A program made the position numbers and the translations under genes. From Sphagnum magellanicum (Eukaryota > Streptophyta > Sphagnopsida > Sphagnales > Sphagnaceae), in contig CM038917.1 of assembly GCA_021904315.1 (NCBI GenBank), positions 17,344,041 to 17,408,040 on the forward strand: DNA of 64,000 nt, given 5' to 3'. Below the pieces are notes generated by a model that was given only the letters and a program-made list of their open reading frames with translations, was not told the origin of the DNA and did no database searches. Of the stretch, positions 46,401 through 57,640 are shown piece by piece. The stretch's first letter is position 1; each line of letters opens with the position of its first letter.

Positions 46401-49222
46401 ATGAAGAAGTGGAGGTCGATGGTGATTCCAGTCGACGCCACCCAGCAGCAGCTGACGCCGACTTTATCCCAGGGTTCGTTGGGGAGAACAAGCTGCACGT
46501 TAGATGAGGAACAGCAAGCAGGATGTTCAAGTATAAATAGGAGCTTCAGCGGAATCGGTGGCAGCAGCAGCAGTAGTGCAGGGAGCGGATCATCCGCAAG
46601 CGACGACTGCCATTCAAGCCGCGTGATTTGGATTGCGGGGATCAATGGAGGTACCGGCAAGGATCATGCGCATGCGGGTCTCAAACACATCCTCCACCAA
46701 ATCGTTGGACCAGGAGACCACATCTTCGCACTTGTCCTCTTTGACAATATCCCATCAGAATGTATGCAGCTCAATATCAATTTCTTGGTCTTCTCCATGT
46801 CCCATTTTTTATCTTAAATCTCTAATTCTTCCCATGAATCCACCGGCTTGCTTGCTACTACAAAACACCTCTATAATTTGTCCAAGCAGATCATGTCTAA
46901 AGCCCCGGCAGAGAAAGAAAAAACTGGTCATCATGTGAAGCAAGTGATGGGCATGCTTGCCTTCAGATGTCATTGCAAGCGTCATGATCTTTGAAGCTAC
47001 TGAGCATCATGGGTGCAGTTTCCTTCTTCTGAATCTTTTCTTCTTTCAGCTGAACTAGTATATAGAAAATTTCTTGCTCTTCTTCTTGCACACTATCAAA
47101 AAGAAGCAAAACAACACTGAATTCTTGACTTGAAGCAGAAAAATCATACATGAATCTCCATCTTGACAATGAGATTTGTGAGATTTGCATCAGTATGTCA
47201 TTATGAATTTCAGTGAGCAATTTGCAAAGTACCCAAAAACTAGGTTGTCATTCCATTAGAGAGAACACTGAAAATTCTCAACTTTTAAGCACAGAATCAT
47301 ACATAGTTATCTTACTGTGTCTCAATGAAATTCAGTGTGCAATTTGAGAAGTACCCAAAATCTCTAGAGGTTGTCATTCCATCAGACAATTCTGCAAAAA
47401 TTCTCAAACTTTCAACCAAAATATCATTCATTGATTTCTTAATCAACGTCGATGAAATGTAGTGTGCAATTTGCAAAAGTATGCAAAATCTAGGTTGTCA
47501 TTCAGTGGGTGTTGGAATTTTCTATCATACGATTCTGCAAAAATCCTCAACTTTCAACAACAAAATCATGCATAGATTTCTTAGTGTATGTCAATGAGAT
47601 CCACTGTGCAATTTGCAAAGTACCCATAATCTAGGTTGTCATTCAGTGGGTGTTGAACTTTTTCTATCAGACACTTGTGCAATAATTCTCAACTTTCAAC
47701 CCTAAGATTATATATAGATTTCTTAGAATATGTCAATGAAATTCAGTGTGCTATTTTCTGGGGGGTTGTTATTATTTGGTGGCGTTTTAAGTTCGACTTG
47801 AGAGATTTTGTGTAGCATCTAACTAATGACTTTTACTCATGTGGACAGAATGTAAATTTTTTTTCTTATTACTATTGTATGAAACTCAGATCTTCCCACA
47901 AGTTGTATCTAATTAGATATTATATATATGGTGCAGTGGGAATCACCTTTGCTTTCACCCGGGATGGCTTCAGAAGCACTGCTGAGCGCAAAATGCTCAA
48001 GTGGTTAAGTGAAAAACTCAACTGGTGGCAAGCATATTTGCAAGATTTGGTTCTACATTGCAGGCAAAAAAATGTGAACTTTCTTCTTATTCCTCTGCCC
48101 AATCCTCCCTCTAGTCTTTGATGATGATAATAATAATAATAATAATAATAGATGTATATATGTACATACGTATGCATGTATGTATATACAAGTGTTGGTT
48201 CTGATATCAACTTTTGAACATTCTAGTTCGTCCTAGTATTGAGTTTAAGACTGACACCCATCTTCTTTGGTTTGGTTACTTATGAGATTCCTAGTATGAA
48301 ATTGAAAGACTTTCACTCTTTTTCTCACATTTGGAAGCAATGAGTTGAAAATGGTTTGGTTTGGTTTGGTTTGGTTCTTGAGCTTTTTTGCTTGTAGGTT
48401 ACATTGGAACTTCGAGTATGTGCTGCACATTCATTGGGTGAAGCCGCTGTCCGAGAGGCGCAATTTCTCCAAGCTACAGACATAATCTTGGAAAGGTGAC
48501 CTTGGTTCACTCCTCTTCTTGATTTGCATATGTAGTAGGAAAGAAGTCGTAAGTAAAGGGGCTCTTTTGTAGACCATGAAAGGACCTTAAAAAACCCAAT
48601 CCCTAAAGGAGGCCTTTGTCATTTGACATTTCTTCAATTTAGTCACCTTCTTGTATCGCTCTTTCAAGAAGGGATTATTCTATCCATTACTAAGAGAATG
48701 ACAAACAAATGATGCATACTCAATATTGAGTTTGTTCTCCTAACATCCCATAAAGACTAGCTTAGATTATGCATAAAGTCATAACAATGGTGGAATTAAT
48801 GAAAATTTTTAAAATGGTGGAATTTGTTCTAACTTTGCTCTATGTTTGGAACTCATTGTTGCCAAGAAAATTGATTATGCAACATAGGGGCTTTACTAAT
48901 TAAGTACTTCTTGTGGGCGGTTAACAGAAATGATGGTAATGATTCAACAACTAGAAAGATTGCAAAACTCCTTAGTGAAAAGACCGAGGCTAGGGTTGGG
49001 TTGATGGAGAAGCGGCAAACTTCAAACAAGCTTGAGGCAGTCTTACAAGTGCCAGAAAATCAGCAGCCCCACAACTTCGGCTCTCATGAACTAACGCTCA
49101 GTCTTGACAAACAAACTTTGGTTAGTAACATGTTGAATGGGTTATGTGTAGTTTGCCAAGAATCAGAGGACCCATATTACCTTTCAATAAGTATAGATTT
49201 ATCATCTACAATCTCAACATGA
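46401..49222 (+). CDS. Universal-stress-protein-like (USP) domain protein
   Basis: Putative nucleotide-binding alpha/beta protein of the plant USP-like group, often seen at the N-terminus of receptor-like cytoplasmic kinases. Exons: 46401-46761, 47937-48073, 48398-48495 and 48928-49222, giving 296 aa. Residues 1-75 are Ser/Gly-rich. From about 76 the text VIWIAGINGGTGKDHAHAGL, HILHQIVGPGDHIFALVLF fits the first strand, helix and second strand of a USP fold; WWQAYLQDLVLHCRQKN and VTLELRVCAAHSLGEAAVRE fit the central helix and next strand. The usual GxxGxGxxG(S/T) nucleotide loop is not visible. The rest is unconserved. No kinase domain was found before the next gene. The last exon could instead splice out at 49129, so the C-terminus is uncertain. 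Confidence 0.55.
47190..47755. repeat. Tandem repeat array in intron 1 of the USP-like gene, period about 120-135
   Basis: About four to five copies share TTCAGTGTGCAATTTG or a variant, AAGTACCCAAAATCTA, GGTTGTCATTC and TTCTCAACTTTCAA. The last two copies are the most alike, with an inserted AGTGGGTGTTG block. The whole array lies in the 1.2-kb first intron. Confidence 0.85.
48121..48150. repeat. (ATA)n microsatellite in intron 2 of the USP-like gene
   Basis: Run of ATGATGATAATAATAATAAT type, followed by a TATGTA-rich stretch to about 48190. Confidence 0.9.
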
Positions 49223-49349
49223 GTGGGTTTTTATTTTTAATTTTTTTAATGGTGTTTTTTTTTTTTTCATTTTTGTTGCATTGTTTCCATTTGTTAGGTT
49301 ATGAACTCAAGAATTAGTTTGTATATAGAAATGCCTACAAATTGGAATT

Positions 49350-49640
49350 CTTTAGAGCATCCCCCATCAACACATTGCACAATATGTTTTAGTTGAAGAA
49401 TAGTAAAGAATTTCTGTCAATTTGGGGTAGTAAAATGGCTTGAGGCCAAAATTTGTGCACAAGATGCAGTGCAATTTCCAAGCCTCATATACAATTGCCC
49501 TCAATTGGTCGAATATAATGATTGGTCTAGGTGGTTTGTTATTGGTAGTCTCCCACTTTTTGCGGTACCAAATTTCATGTTTATTAGTGGAGATGGAGAA
49601 CTCAGAAGCGAGATGTCTTGGATGTGAGAAATACTCTTGA
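49350..49640. mobile_element. Non-autonomous repeat (MITE-like), copy 3
   Basis: Begins TTTAGAGCATCCCCCATCAA at 49351, a plant MITE-like end, and includes TTATTGGTAGTCTCCCACTT and TTTCATGTTTATTAGTGGAG. Similar to the copies near 19470 and 44340. Confidence 0.5.
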
Positions 49641-50741
49641 AGCCTCAAATATCAAGCATGGGTGGTGCTGCTCTTCAATGTTTAAATTGCAAATGATTAA
49701 GATACAATGAGAAATATTTCCTTCCTAAATCAAACGATCAGAGTCATTGCTAACTCATGTTTAGTACAAGGCTTATTTTTTTTAAAATAGTGCGACTTTT
49801 ATGAAAAACCTTTTTCCCCCCACACAAAAGAGAAAATCTCTAAATTCATTAAAATCATATCCTTTAAAAGGTTACTAATATTGTCCAAATCCATGTTTAT
49901 TTATTATAAGATGTGTTATTCAACATCAATGAAATTCCAAAATTTCAATTCTACTAATACCCTAATACACTACCTTGGTTGCTTCAACACTAATTATATT
50001 ACTTTCAGAAGTATTGAAAGTTTTGCATATTGTATTTGTTGAAATGAAAAGTTCAAAATTAATCAATTATTCAACAAACATGTGTCGAAGCAGCAGCCAA
50101 GGTCCTACAGTAACCATGAAACAAAAATCAGATATTAAATGAGTGGAAAAATGCTTAAAAGATTGATATTCTTTTGCACTTCAAAAAACCCAGCTTTGGA
50201 AATGCACCGTTTGAGAGGATGTACATTCCCACAATGAGACTAAGAATCTTCTACTTCGTTTTTGACTCAAAACCCATTTTTGAAATCGCCTTGTTGAAAG
50301 TGCCCTTCAATGCACAAGGTTAGATAAGTGTCAAGCATATACATAGGAGCTAGCGCGATAATCCACTTCATCACCATTGCCAAATGAGACTATAACAATA
50401 GTAAAAAGTACAATGCCCAAGCTCAAAGGAAGTAGCTAGTGCTTTCTAGCAAATCCAACAAGCACAAGCAAACATGAATTGCCATAGGTTATGTGACCTC
50501 ACAATTGTGCTCCTCTTTAATTCCTTCGAATTGTGCAGAGCAAATCTGGTTACTGCTCACATTGGTGGTCCATCAGCTCTCAACATTTAGTAACACCCAA
50601 TTGCTCAAACATTTACCAATTGGTAACCTTGAACAACCCATCAGTAGAAATCCTCAAAGTTGCTGCTTCCTGTAGGAGTCCTCTCACAACGCTCACCAGT
50701 TGAGATAATCTGTCTTATCAGGAGAAACATACTGGGTGTTT
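49641..50741. other. Intergenic, no gene recognised
   Basis: Lies between the 3' ends of the USP-like gene (plus) and the ABC ATPase gene (minus). Only short open frames without motifs are present. Confidence 0.55.
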
Positions 50742-53700
50742 TTATGAGTCAGAAGAGGGCCAAAGTTGCTCAGACAGATGCCCACCCATCTCCATTTGCC
50801 ATGCCCGGTCCACCAAGGGTGCCAATTCTCTGCAATAAACAGATAGAAGCCACTTAGACCTCTGGGGAAAAAATGACTGGGGAAAGAGCAGCTAGCTGAG
50901 CGTTTCTGGATGGAAGGAACAATGCAATGTACAGATACTGGTGATCAGAAATTACTACAAAGAGAGTTGAGAATAGTACTTGAGGTCATGACTGACCACA
51001 ATCAGTGTACGCTCTCCTTTTAGTGACCATAGCAAGTTGACCACATCTGCCCTTGCTTTCCAATCTGTCCATCAGGTTCCAACTAATTAGCATTCCTCCT
51101 GCTTCATGCCCTTAAGGTGATGAAATTTCCAACCAGACTCATCATCATAAATTCCTGCAAACTCCCACAATGTTTCCCTTTTTCCCTTCTGGTTCTTCAT
51201 CATTTTGTTATGCTCACAACACACTTGCAGCATCAAGGAAAAGTTCTAATATGTTTTGTCTAGTGAGGTAGAAACACCAACCTAGACCTGCCAGTGGCTC
51301 ATCCAGTAGCAGCAAATCAGGCATCCGCACCTGTCATTAAAAAACAGAACATATGTCAACAACCTGTTGTCATCCAGCTTATCATTTGATCTATTGACAA
51401 CCAGATAACACTTTGCATGTCAAGAAATGAAAGTACAAAGTAGGTATTGGGTACTTAATACTTAATCATAGCCTAAAATCAAACACCATGACTACTACAA
51501 CTATCACACCTCTTGGATAATAACAGTACACACAAATGTCATTTGTGATCAGGTTATTAGGCATACTAAAGTGGAAGGCAATCACCAGCTGCACAGCCAG
51601 AGCTAGCCGACGTTTATATCCATCACTCAAAGTCCTTGGATTCTTATCAAAAGGGATGTCTGCCATGCCCACCTGCAAAACAAACATCGGCTTCGATCAA
51701 TAAACCTACACACACAACCCCAACTCTACCAAAGCATTTGCCTATGGACCAATCAAAACCCTAACAAAACAAGAGCTCAGGAATCTCACAACCCTTGTCA
51801 ATGTGGATGTCAAGAGATAGAACAGGGTTCAGGAAATACTGCAAAGACAGCAGCTTGTAGGCGCATGGCAAGCTGCTGCCGCAACAACATGTCTTCAGCT
51901 CTTCGAGACCATCCAAATGTGAGCTCTTCCAATACAGTGTCTGCCAAAAAATAGCTGTCCACATACACAATTATATGTCAAACTCTAAAAACCTGCCTTA
52001 CAACGCTCAAACAGGGGAGTTCGGTGTACTCCTTAACTGATCTGCAACCCAGTGAGAGCATAGAGTGTATTCTTTGTCTAGGAAAAAAGAGATTCATTTG
52101 TGACCTGTACTGAAGGCCAAAGATCAGCAATACAGAATAATGTTATGTACATGACTTGCAGCTGAAGTATTCAGCAACAACTTGGATTTGCAAAGAATGG
52201 GACTTTTGAAAAACTCCTGATTCTCCAGCAGGCTAGAAAGTGATAGAAGGTAATCACTACCCTAGCTACGGTAGTAAGGGATGACGACGATTATAAGGCA
52301 TCTATTACCGCTCAGGAAATTGGAACACAATCCCAGCTTGTGAAGCTAGAGATCTTTCAGAGCTGGCTCTCCCAATCCTTATAGAGCCTTCTGTTGGTGT
52401 TGCTAACCCTGCTAATACCTGCACACCGATGAGAGTGGTGGTTCAACCTCTTCTTCATGAAAAAATCCTTGCAATTGTGTTGTTGCGCTAACAGGTTCAA
52501 TCACTATGTGATCACAAAGAATAAATTCAGAGGTAGCAGCATATCTCGAAAGCACCTCAATGTCTGGACACACTGAAAAAAAAAATCCCCAAAAAGTTGC
52601 AGTCAAAATGACTTGTTTCATAAATTGCCATTTTCCATTGTTGTTCTGAGATGGGGTTAGATGCTCAAGGTGGTTGCAAAGATTACAGAACAAAACTTGC
52701 CTGGAGAAGGGTGGTCTTGCCACTACCACTGCGTCCATAAATGAGACCTAAACTGCCCCATAGCCATCCATATCAACAACACAGATGCATCAAATCCGGT
52801 CAAATTCAATGGAATTCAAAGTGAGCCATTCAATGTAGCAAGAGAAATCTGCAGGGGGGGAAAAAAAATCTAAACTCAAACTCAGCAAGAGAAAGTGCAA
52901 GAGAAGTAGAGCTTGAAACTGACACACATCTCAACCCTAATACTTACATTCTTCATCAATGCATACCTTTTGTCAGGGAGAGACAAAGAGACATTGTTGA
53001 GGAGATTGAGTTGAGTGCCAGGTGGTCTATAGCTGACACCTTCCACCTGAGAACATCCCCACCACTCCCACCCAAAATATAACATGATTTCTCTAGATGG
53101 TGTCAGCAATGGATCCTGTATCCAAGAAAGGGGTATTGGCAAGAAAATTTCAGCATTAAGGAGATTTTCAGAATCCTCAACTTTGAAATAAAACTCTTGA
53201 GCAAAACAGATGAACAAGTTATGTGAAGAGGATATGTGTGAGACAAAAAGTACAAGAAAGAAAAGAATCCCAATTGGATGTTTTGAGGTTTTCTCAACAA
53301 AACATTTTGCACTTGGATGCAATTGCAGAGAGAAAATTGAATGAGATTGCAGAGAGAAACTGAATGAGATCACAGGGAGAAAACCAAATGAGATTGCAGA
53401 GAGAATACATACTGAGAGTGAAGGTATACCACAGAAAGCTTTGAAGGTATCCATCCTCATCGTGAAAAGAAAGAGAAAAGAGGATGCAAGGAAGGTTTGC
53501 AGAAACTGAGAGGACATTGCAGACCTGCACAAAGGGATGGCCAGAATTGGGTGTGGTTTTTCCGTTGTTGTCAACGACTCCTGTGGGTGTCAATGCTGCT
53601 TGACAAATGACTACCTTCTTCATCATCCTCCTCCTCCTCCAGTGTAATCCTTGTGAGTATTTCACCTTCTCTGCTGATTCTTCTCTTGAATGATGCAGCT

Positions 53701-53830
53701 TGCTAAAAGAATCAACGGAACTCGGATTTCTATAATAAACTCCTGTCTGAAGATTATAATAATCTGGGAGTTTCAAGATGCTTGCAAGTGAAGATGCTTT
53801 GAAAATCGGTAACGGCGGCAATGGATGCAT
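50742..53830 (-). CDS. ABCI11: ABC transporter ATPase, ABCI11/NAP14-like, plastid
   Basis: Soluble ABC ATPase related to Arabidopsis ABCI11 (NAP14), a plastid protein linked to metal homeostasis. Minus-strand exons: 53830-53525, 53046-52967, 52752-52701, 52418-52309, 51954-51840, 51672-51586, 51331-51283, 51064-50980 and 50829-50742, giving 323 aa. Residues 1-102 look like a transit peptide and linker. Then come VSYRPPGTQ, Walker A YGRSGSGKTTLLQ (about 133-146), Q-loop VFQFPERYF, signature LSDGYKRRLALAVQL (about 236-250), Walker B PDLLLLDEPLAGLDWKAR and the switch histidine in VVSHDLKELAPLVDR. The signature has Asp where the family and most ABC proteins have a second Gly (LSGG). The intron after Walker A has a GC donor (CAG then GCAAGT). 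Length exceeds the Arabidopsis protein by about 50 residues, mostly N-terminal. Transcribed away from SDG40. Confidence 0.9.
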
Positions 53831-54291
53831 GATGGTTGTTTTTCTTATTACCGCAACCAGAAAAAAAGCTTCCACCACCCAATTTCTCCAAAAAACCTCC
53901 AAAACTGAGAGCGCAAGTTCTCCTTCCAATCAGAAATTCTTCAGGAAATGGGTTCCTCAGCTGCTTGCTGCAAATCCTTCTAGAAAACTTTTTTTCCCCT
54001 CATTGAGTGCAGCACCACCCTAAGAGAGAAAGCCACTCCAACACAAGTGCACGCCGGTCTTGAAATCCCTAAACACTAATCTGGTGAGAGAAGTTTGTCA
54101 GCAGTAAACCCTGATGCCCTAATCGTGTCGCGACACAACAAGGCTCGAGCTTGGTTCTTTAGAAGAAGAAGGTGCAAATGGTTGTTGGGTGGAGGAAGAA
54201 ATTATCCGAAGACGATGTTTCTTCTTCTCCTTCAATGGGTTGCTGAAAGATTCGTGTTGTAAATACGACAGTACCTTAGTCGAAAGTCGCG
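53831..54291. promoter_or_regulatory. Shared 461-bp head-to-head promoter region
   Basis: The start codons of ABCI11 (minus) and SDG40 (plus) are 461 bases apart. Both leaders and both promoters must fit here, suggesting a bidirectional promoter. No clear TATA box was identified. Confidence 0.5.
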
Positions 54292-57200
54292 ATGGTAGAG
54301 AACTTGGAGAAGAAGTACAAAGAGATTCTCAAGTGGGGTGCGTTGCAAGGGATCACAGACACCCCGTTTCCGTCATCTCCTTCATCATCACCACCATCGT
54401 CGTCGTCGTCATCGTATCATCACGACTTTGAACAGAAGCAGGAACAATCTTCTTGTTTGGGGTTTTCTCTGGAGATCGCTGTTTTTTCAGATTCCGAGGG
54501 CGGGTGTGTGACTGAGTGTTCTCTCCTCAAGTTCCTTGTGTATTGGAAGTCCCATTTCCCTGACCTGCGAGAGATTGACTGACGCTGATGGGTTTTTGAG
54601 AAGCTCTGGATCCTGAGGAATTGCTTCTCGACCTAATCCTGCTGACATTGGGTTTCTTCCTTAAAGTCTTTCGTTTTTTGGTTTTTCCAGGAGGGGACTT
54701 GCAGCAACAAGGGATCTGAAGAAGGGAGAGATAATACTCCGGGTTCCTAAAGGAGCACTTCTAAGTGTCCACAGTGCTCAACAGGACAAGAAACTGGCAG
54801 AAGCTCTTGTGTCTTATCCTTCCTTGTCTTCTACACAGGTTAGATTCTCACAAAGACCTCAAGGAAAAAAACCACAACCCCTGCTGTTATATGAAAGAAA
54901 CAGGAAATTCTAAATGTCTAGATTGCTAAACAGGGCAGAGAAACTTACAGAAGCTCTTCTTGTGTCTCATCCTTGTCTTCCACACACCTTAAGATTCTCA
55001 GCAAAAACCTCAAGAAAAAAGGGGGAAAAACCCTGCTTATTTATGAAAGAAGCAGGAAATTTTAAGTATCCAGAGTGCTTCATAGGACAAGAAACTGGCA
55101 GAAGCTCTCCTGTGTCTCATCCTTCCTTGTCTTCTACACATGTTAGATTTTCACAAAAGGTGGTTGTTGTTGTTGTTGTGGACATTTTCTCTCTACAAAT
55201 CTCATAGCTAGACTTTTGATCACCCCCCTCAGGTGCTGTGTGTTCATTTGCTGAGGGAAGTGGCAAAGGGGCAGACAAGTGCATGGTATCCATATCTGGT
55301 GCATCTTCCTCGACTCCATCACACATTAGCACATTATACAACATCCGTGGAGTCTCAAGCACTGCAGGTAGAGCAACAAGAATTTTTTTAAAACATTTGA
55401 AACTGCAATCGATTTGAGACACAACCAGTCAATTGTGAGTGATGAAATACATCTACAAAAAGTCTCCATTGCTTGGCAAACTTTAGGTTTTACTACTCTG
55501 CACTTGGCTGTTTGCTTCCCAAGTCTGTGTCCTGAGTTTCTTCTTGAAACAGAAACTCAGAACACAGATTTTCTATAATCTTGTTTTGCTTGAAATCTTG
55601 GGTGGATTACTATCTACTTATCAACACGCACTGTCAGGAGCTGATGAAGCCAGTGTGGGTAGTATTCATACAGAGCTTTGTCACTGAGTGCTATTCATTC
55701 TTGATGAAGGTGAAGAGTCCAACACATTGTGTCATGTACTTAATTGCCATGGAGAGTTTCCTTTTTTGCAATCTTGTCAAAAGATGATGCAATATTTCAT
55801 CACATTTTCAGCAGAAGTTCATCAATTCTGATGGGTTGGGTTTGCAAACCATTACCAGGTGGAGGAGGCGGTGTGGGTGGCAGAGAGGGCAGCAGAGACA
55901 GTTCGTCAAGAATGGAATGAAGCAAGGCCTTTGATCAAGATGCTCTCTTTGGGTCGCAGATTTGATTCCCTACGCGCTTGGTTATGGGCATCTGCCACCG
56001 TGCGTGAGTAATCCCAACAGTCTCCCCATTTACATTTTGGAGAACCGTTTTCACTCTTAAAAATGAATGGGTACTAACTAACTAAGCAGTCTTTTAAAAA
56101 GTCTCTAGAATTGCTCAAAGCTTACTCTTTGATGAGGAGGGGGATAGTGACATTTTGAACTGAAAACACAAGATCAGCTTCCTGAGTTTTGAGCACGAAA
56201 TGGATTCCAGATGAAGCAAAGTTAATATGTTTTTTTTGTGATTTCTACTTCAAAATATGAAAAATAAAAATAAAAATAGGGTATCGAGATTTCAATAGTT
56301 CTATGCCTTATTATGAATCTAAGTTTTGTACTTTTCCTAGTGCCATTAACAAACTGACAAGCTTCTGATATATCAGGTGTCCTCTCGCACATTATTTGTG
56401 CCCTGGGATAAAGCTGGCACGCTTTGTCCAATTGGGGACTATTTCAATTACGCATGTCCAGGTGTGACAGAGCATGAACCTGTCAACACACAAGATTTGC
56501 ATGGGGACAATGATGCGGAGGCAAACCTTGAGGAAGCTGGAGACAGTTCATGTGGACTTGAATTTGCAGACCGCCTTTCAGATGGTGGTTTTGAGTCTGA
56601 GAGGAATGAATACTGCTTTTATGCTCACCAAAACTACAAAAAAGGAGAACAGGTTAATGAATCCTTAACTGAAATTGCTGGGATTAGGAAATGCAAGGCT
56701 TGACCAAAAGATATAGCTTGTCTTCACAATTTGTTGGATGTCAAGATCAGCTTTTGTTTCTACACAATCTTTTCTGTTTTTATTGTTTTGGGTATTGTTT
56801 GATTGTATAAGCACAAGTGGTACTCTTAAGTCTTCACTGTGTTAGTAATTTGTTCTGTCAGTTTAAACTAGTTGTGATGGTTCTTTTTTGTGGGCATTTT
56901 TGCAGGTGTTACTGTGCTATGGAACATATACTAACCTTGAGCTTCTTGAACATTACGGCTTTCTGTTGCTGAAGAATCCCAATGACAAGCTCCCCTTTCG
57001 TTTTTCAGGCCTTCATGAACTTGGTCTTGTGAGTCCTGGAGGCCCTCACAATGATCCCAAAAACCTGTACATTGATTTTGATGGGCACCCGTCATTCTTG
57101 CTGCTTGCAGTGTTGCGACTAAGAGCTGCTCCAACCACCATCCGCAAATCCCATGGTCATTTGGCACTTTCCGGTCTACAAATCTCACCAGAGAATGATG

Positions 57201-57640
57201 CAACAGTGTACCGATGGCTGAAAGTCGAATGTGAGAAGCTCATTGCGAGCTTTCTAACAAGTACTGATGATGACTGCATGTTGTTGAAACTACTTGAAGC
57301 TTGTACCTCATTTCATCAAGTTGTTGCCAATGCATTAACCATTTGTAAGTGCAAAGAGCAAGAGAGGGTAAGAAGAGACTCACCACTGTGTGGAACCACA
57401 TCCAAGGAGGAGAAACTTTCCAAAGAATTGCCAACAAATGTCTTGACAGAAATTGGCAAGTTTGAGGCTTTGGTTTCCTTGAAATCAAACAAGTCTAGAG
57501 GTAGCAGTAGTGATCCACTTGCTGAAGAAGCAATTGTGTTGGAAAGATGGAAGCTCGCAGTTAGTTGGCGATTAGCTCAAAAGAGAATCATTGAACGCTG
57601 CATTTTGCATTGTGCACGGTGCCTCAAGTGTTTCTCTTAG
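54292..57640 (+). CDS. SDG40: SET-domain protein, SDG40-like
   Basis: Protein-lysine methyltransferase-like protein of the RuBisCO LSMT/SETD3-type split-SET group, matching Arabidopsis SDG40 (At5g17240); its substrate is unknown to me. Exons: 54292-54503, 54691-54838, 55233-55367, 55859-55999, 56377-56652 and 56906-57640, giving 548 aa. Landmarks: KYKEILKWGALQGI at the N-terminus, then the first SET part GGRGLAATRDLKKGEIILRV (about 70-90), AWYPYLVHLPR, AWLWASATVSSRTLFVPWD, the cofactor-binding GDYFNYACPG (about 232-241) and the catalytic-tyrosine block GEQVLLCYGTYTNLELLEHY (about 302-321). The C-terminal helical part of LSMT type follows. A Ser-rich insertion sits near residue 27-40. Intron 2 contains decayed copies of part of exon 2. 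Confidence 0.9.
54761..55150 (+). repeat. Three-copy tandem repeat containing the end of SDG40 exon 2
   Basis: Copies start near 54761, 54912 and 55064, with a period of about 150 bases. The unit is the last 78 or so bases of exon 2, its splice donor and about 70 bases of intron. Copies 2 and 3 keep AGAAGCTCTTCTTGTGTCTC-like text, but their donor positions read ACACACCTTAAG and ACACATGTTAGA. The CAG/GTTAGA junction of copy 1 is thus lost or altered. Confidence 0.85.

Noticed and set aside
53294-53574. Long minus-strand frame with hydrophobic text inside the ABCI11 locus
   Set aside because: It lies in the intron between exons 1 and 2, where repeated GAGATTGCAGAGAGAAA-type units keep the frame open. 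ABC-family homology resumes only at 53046.
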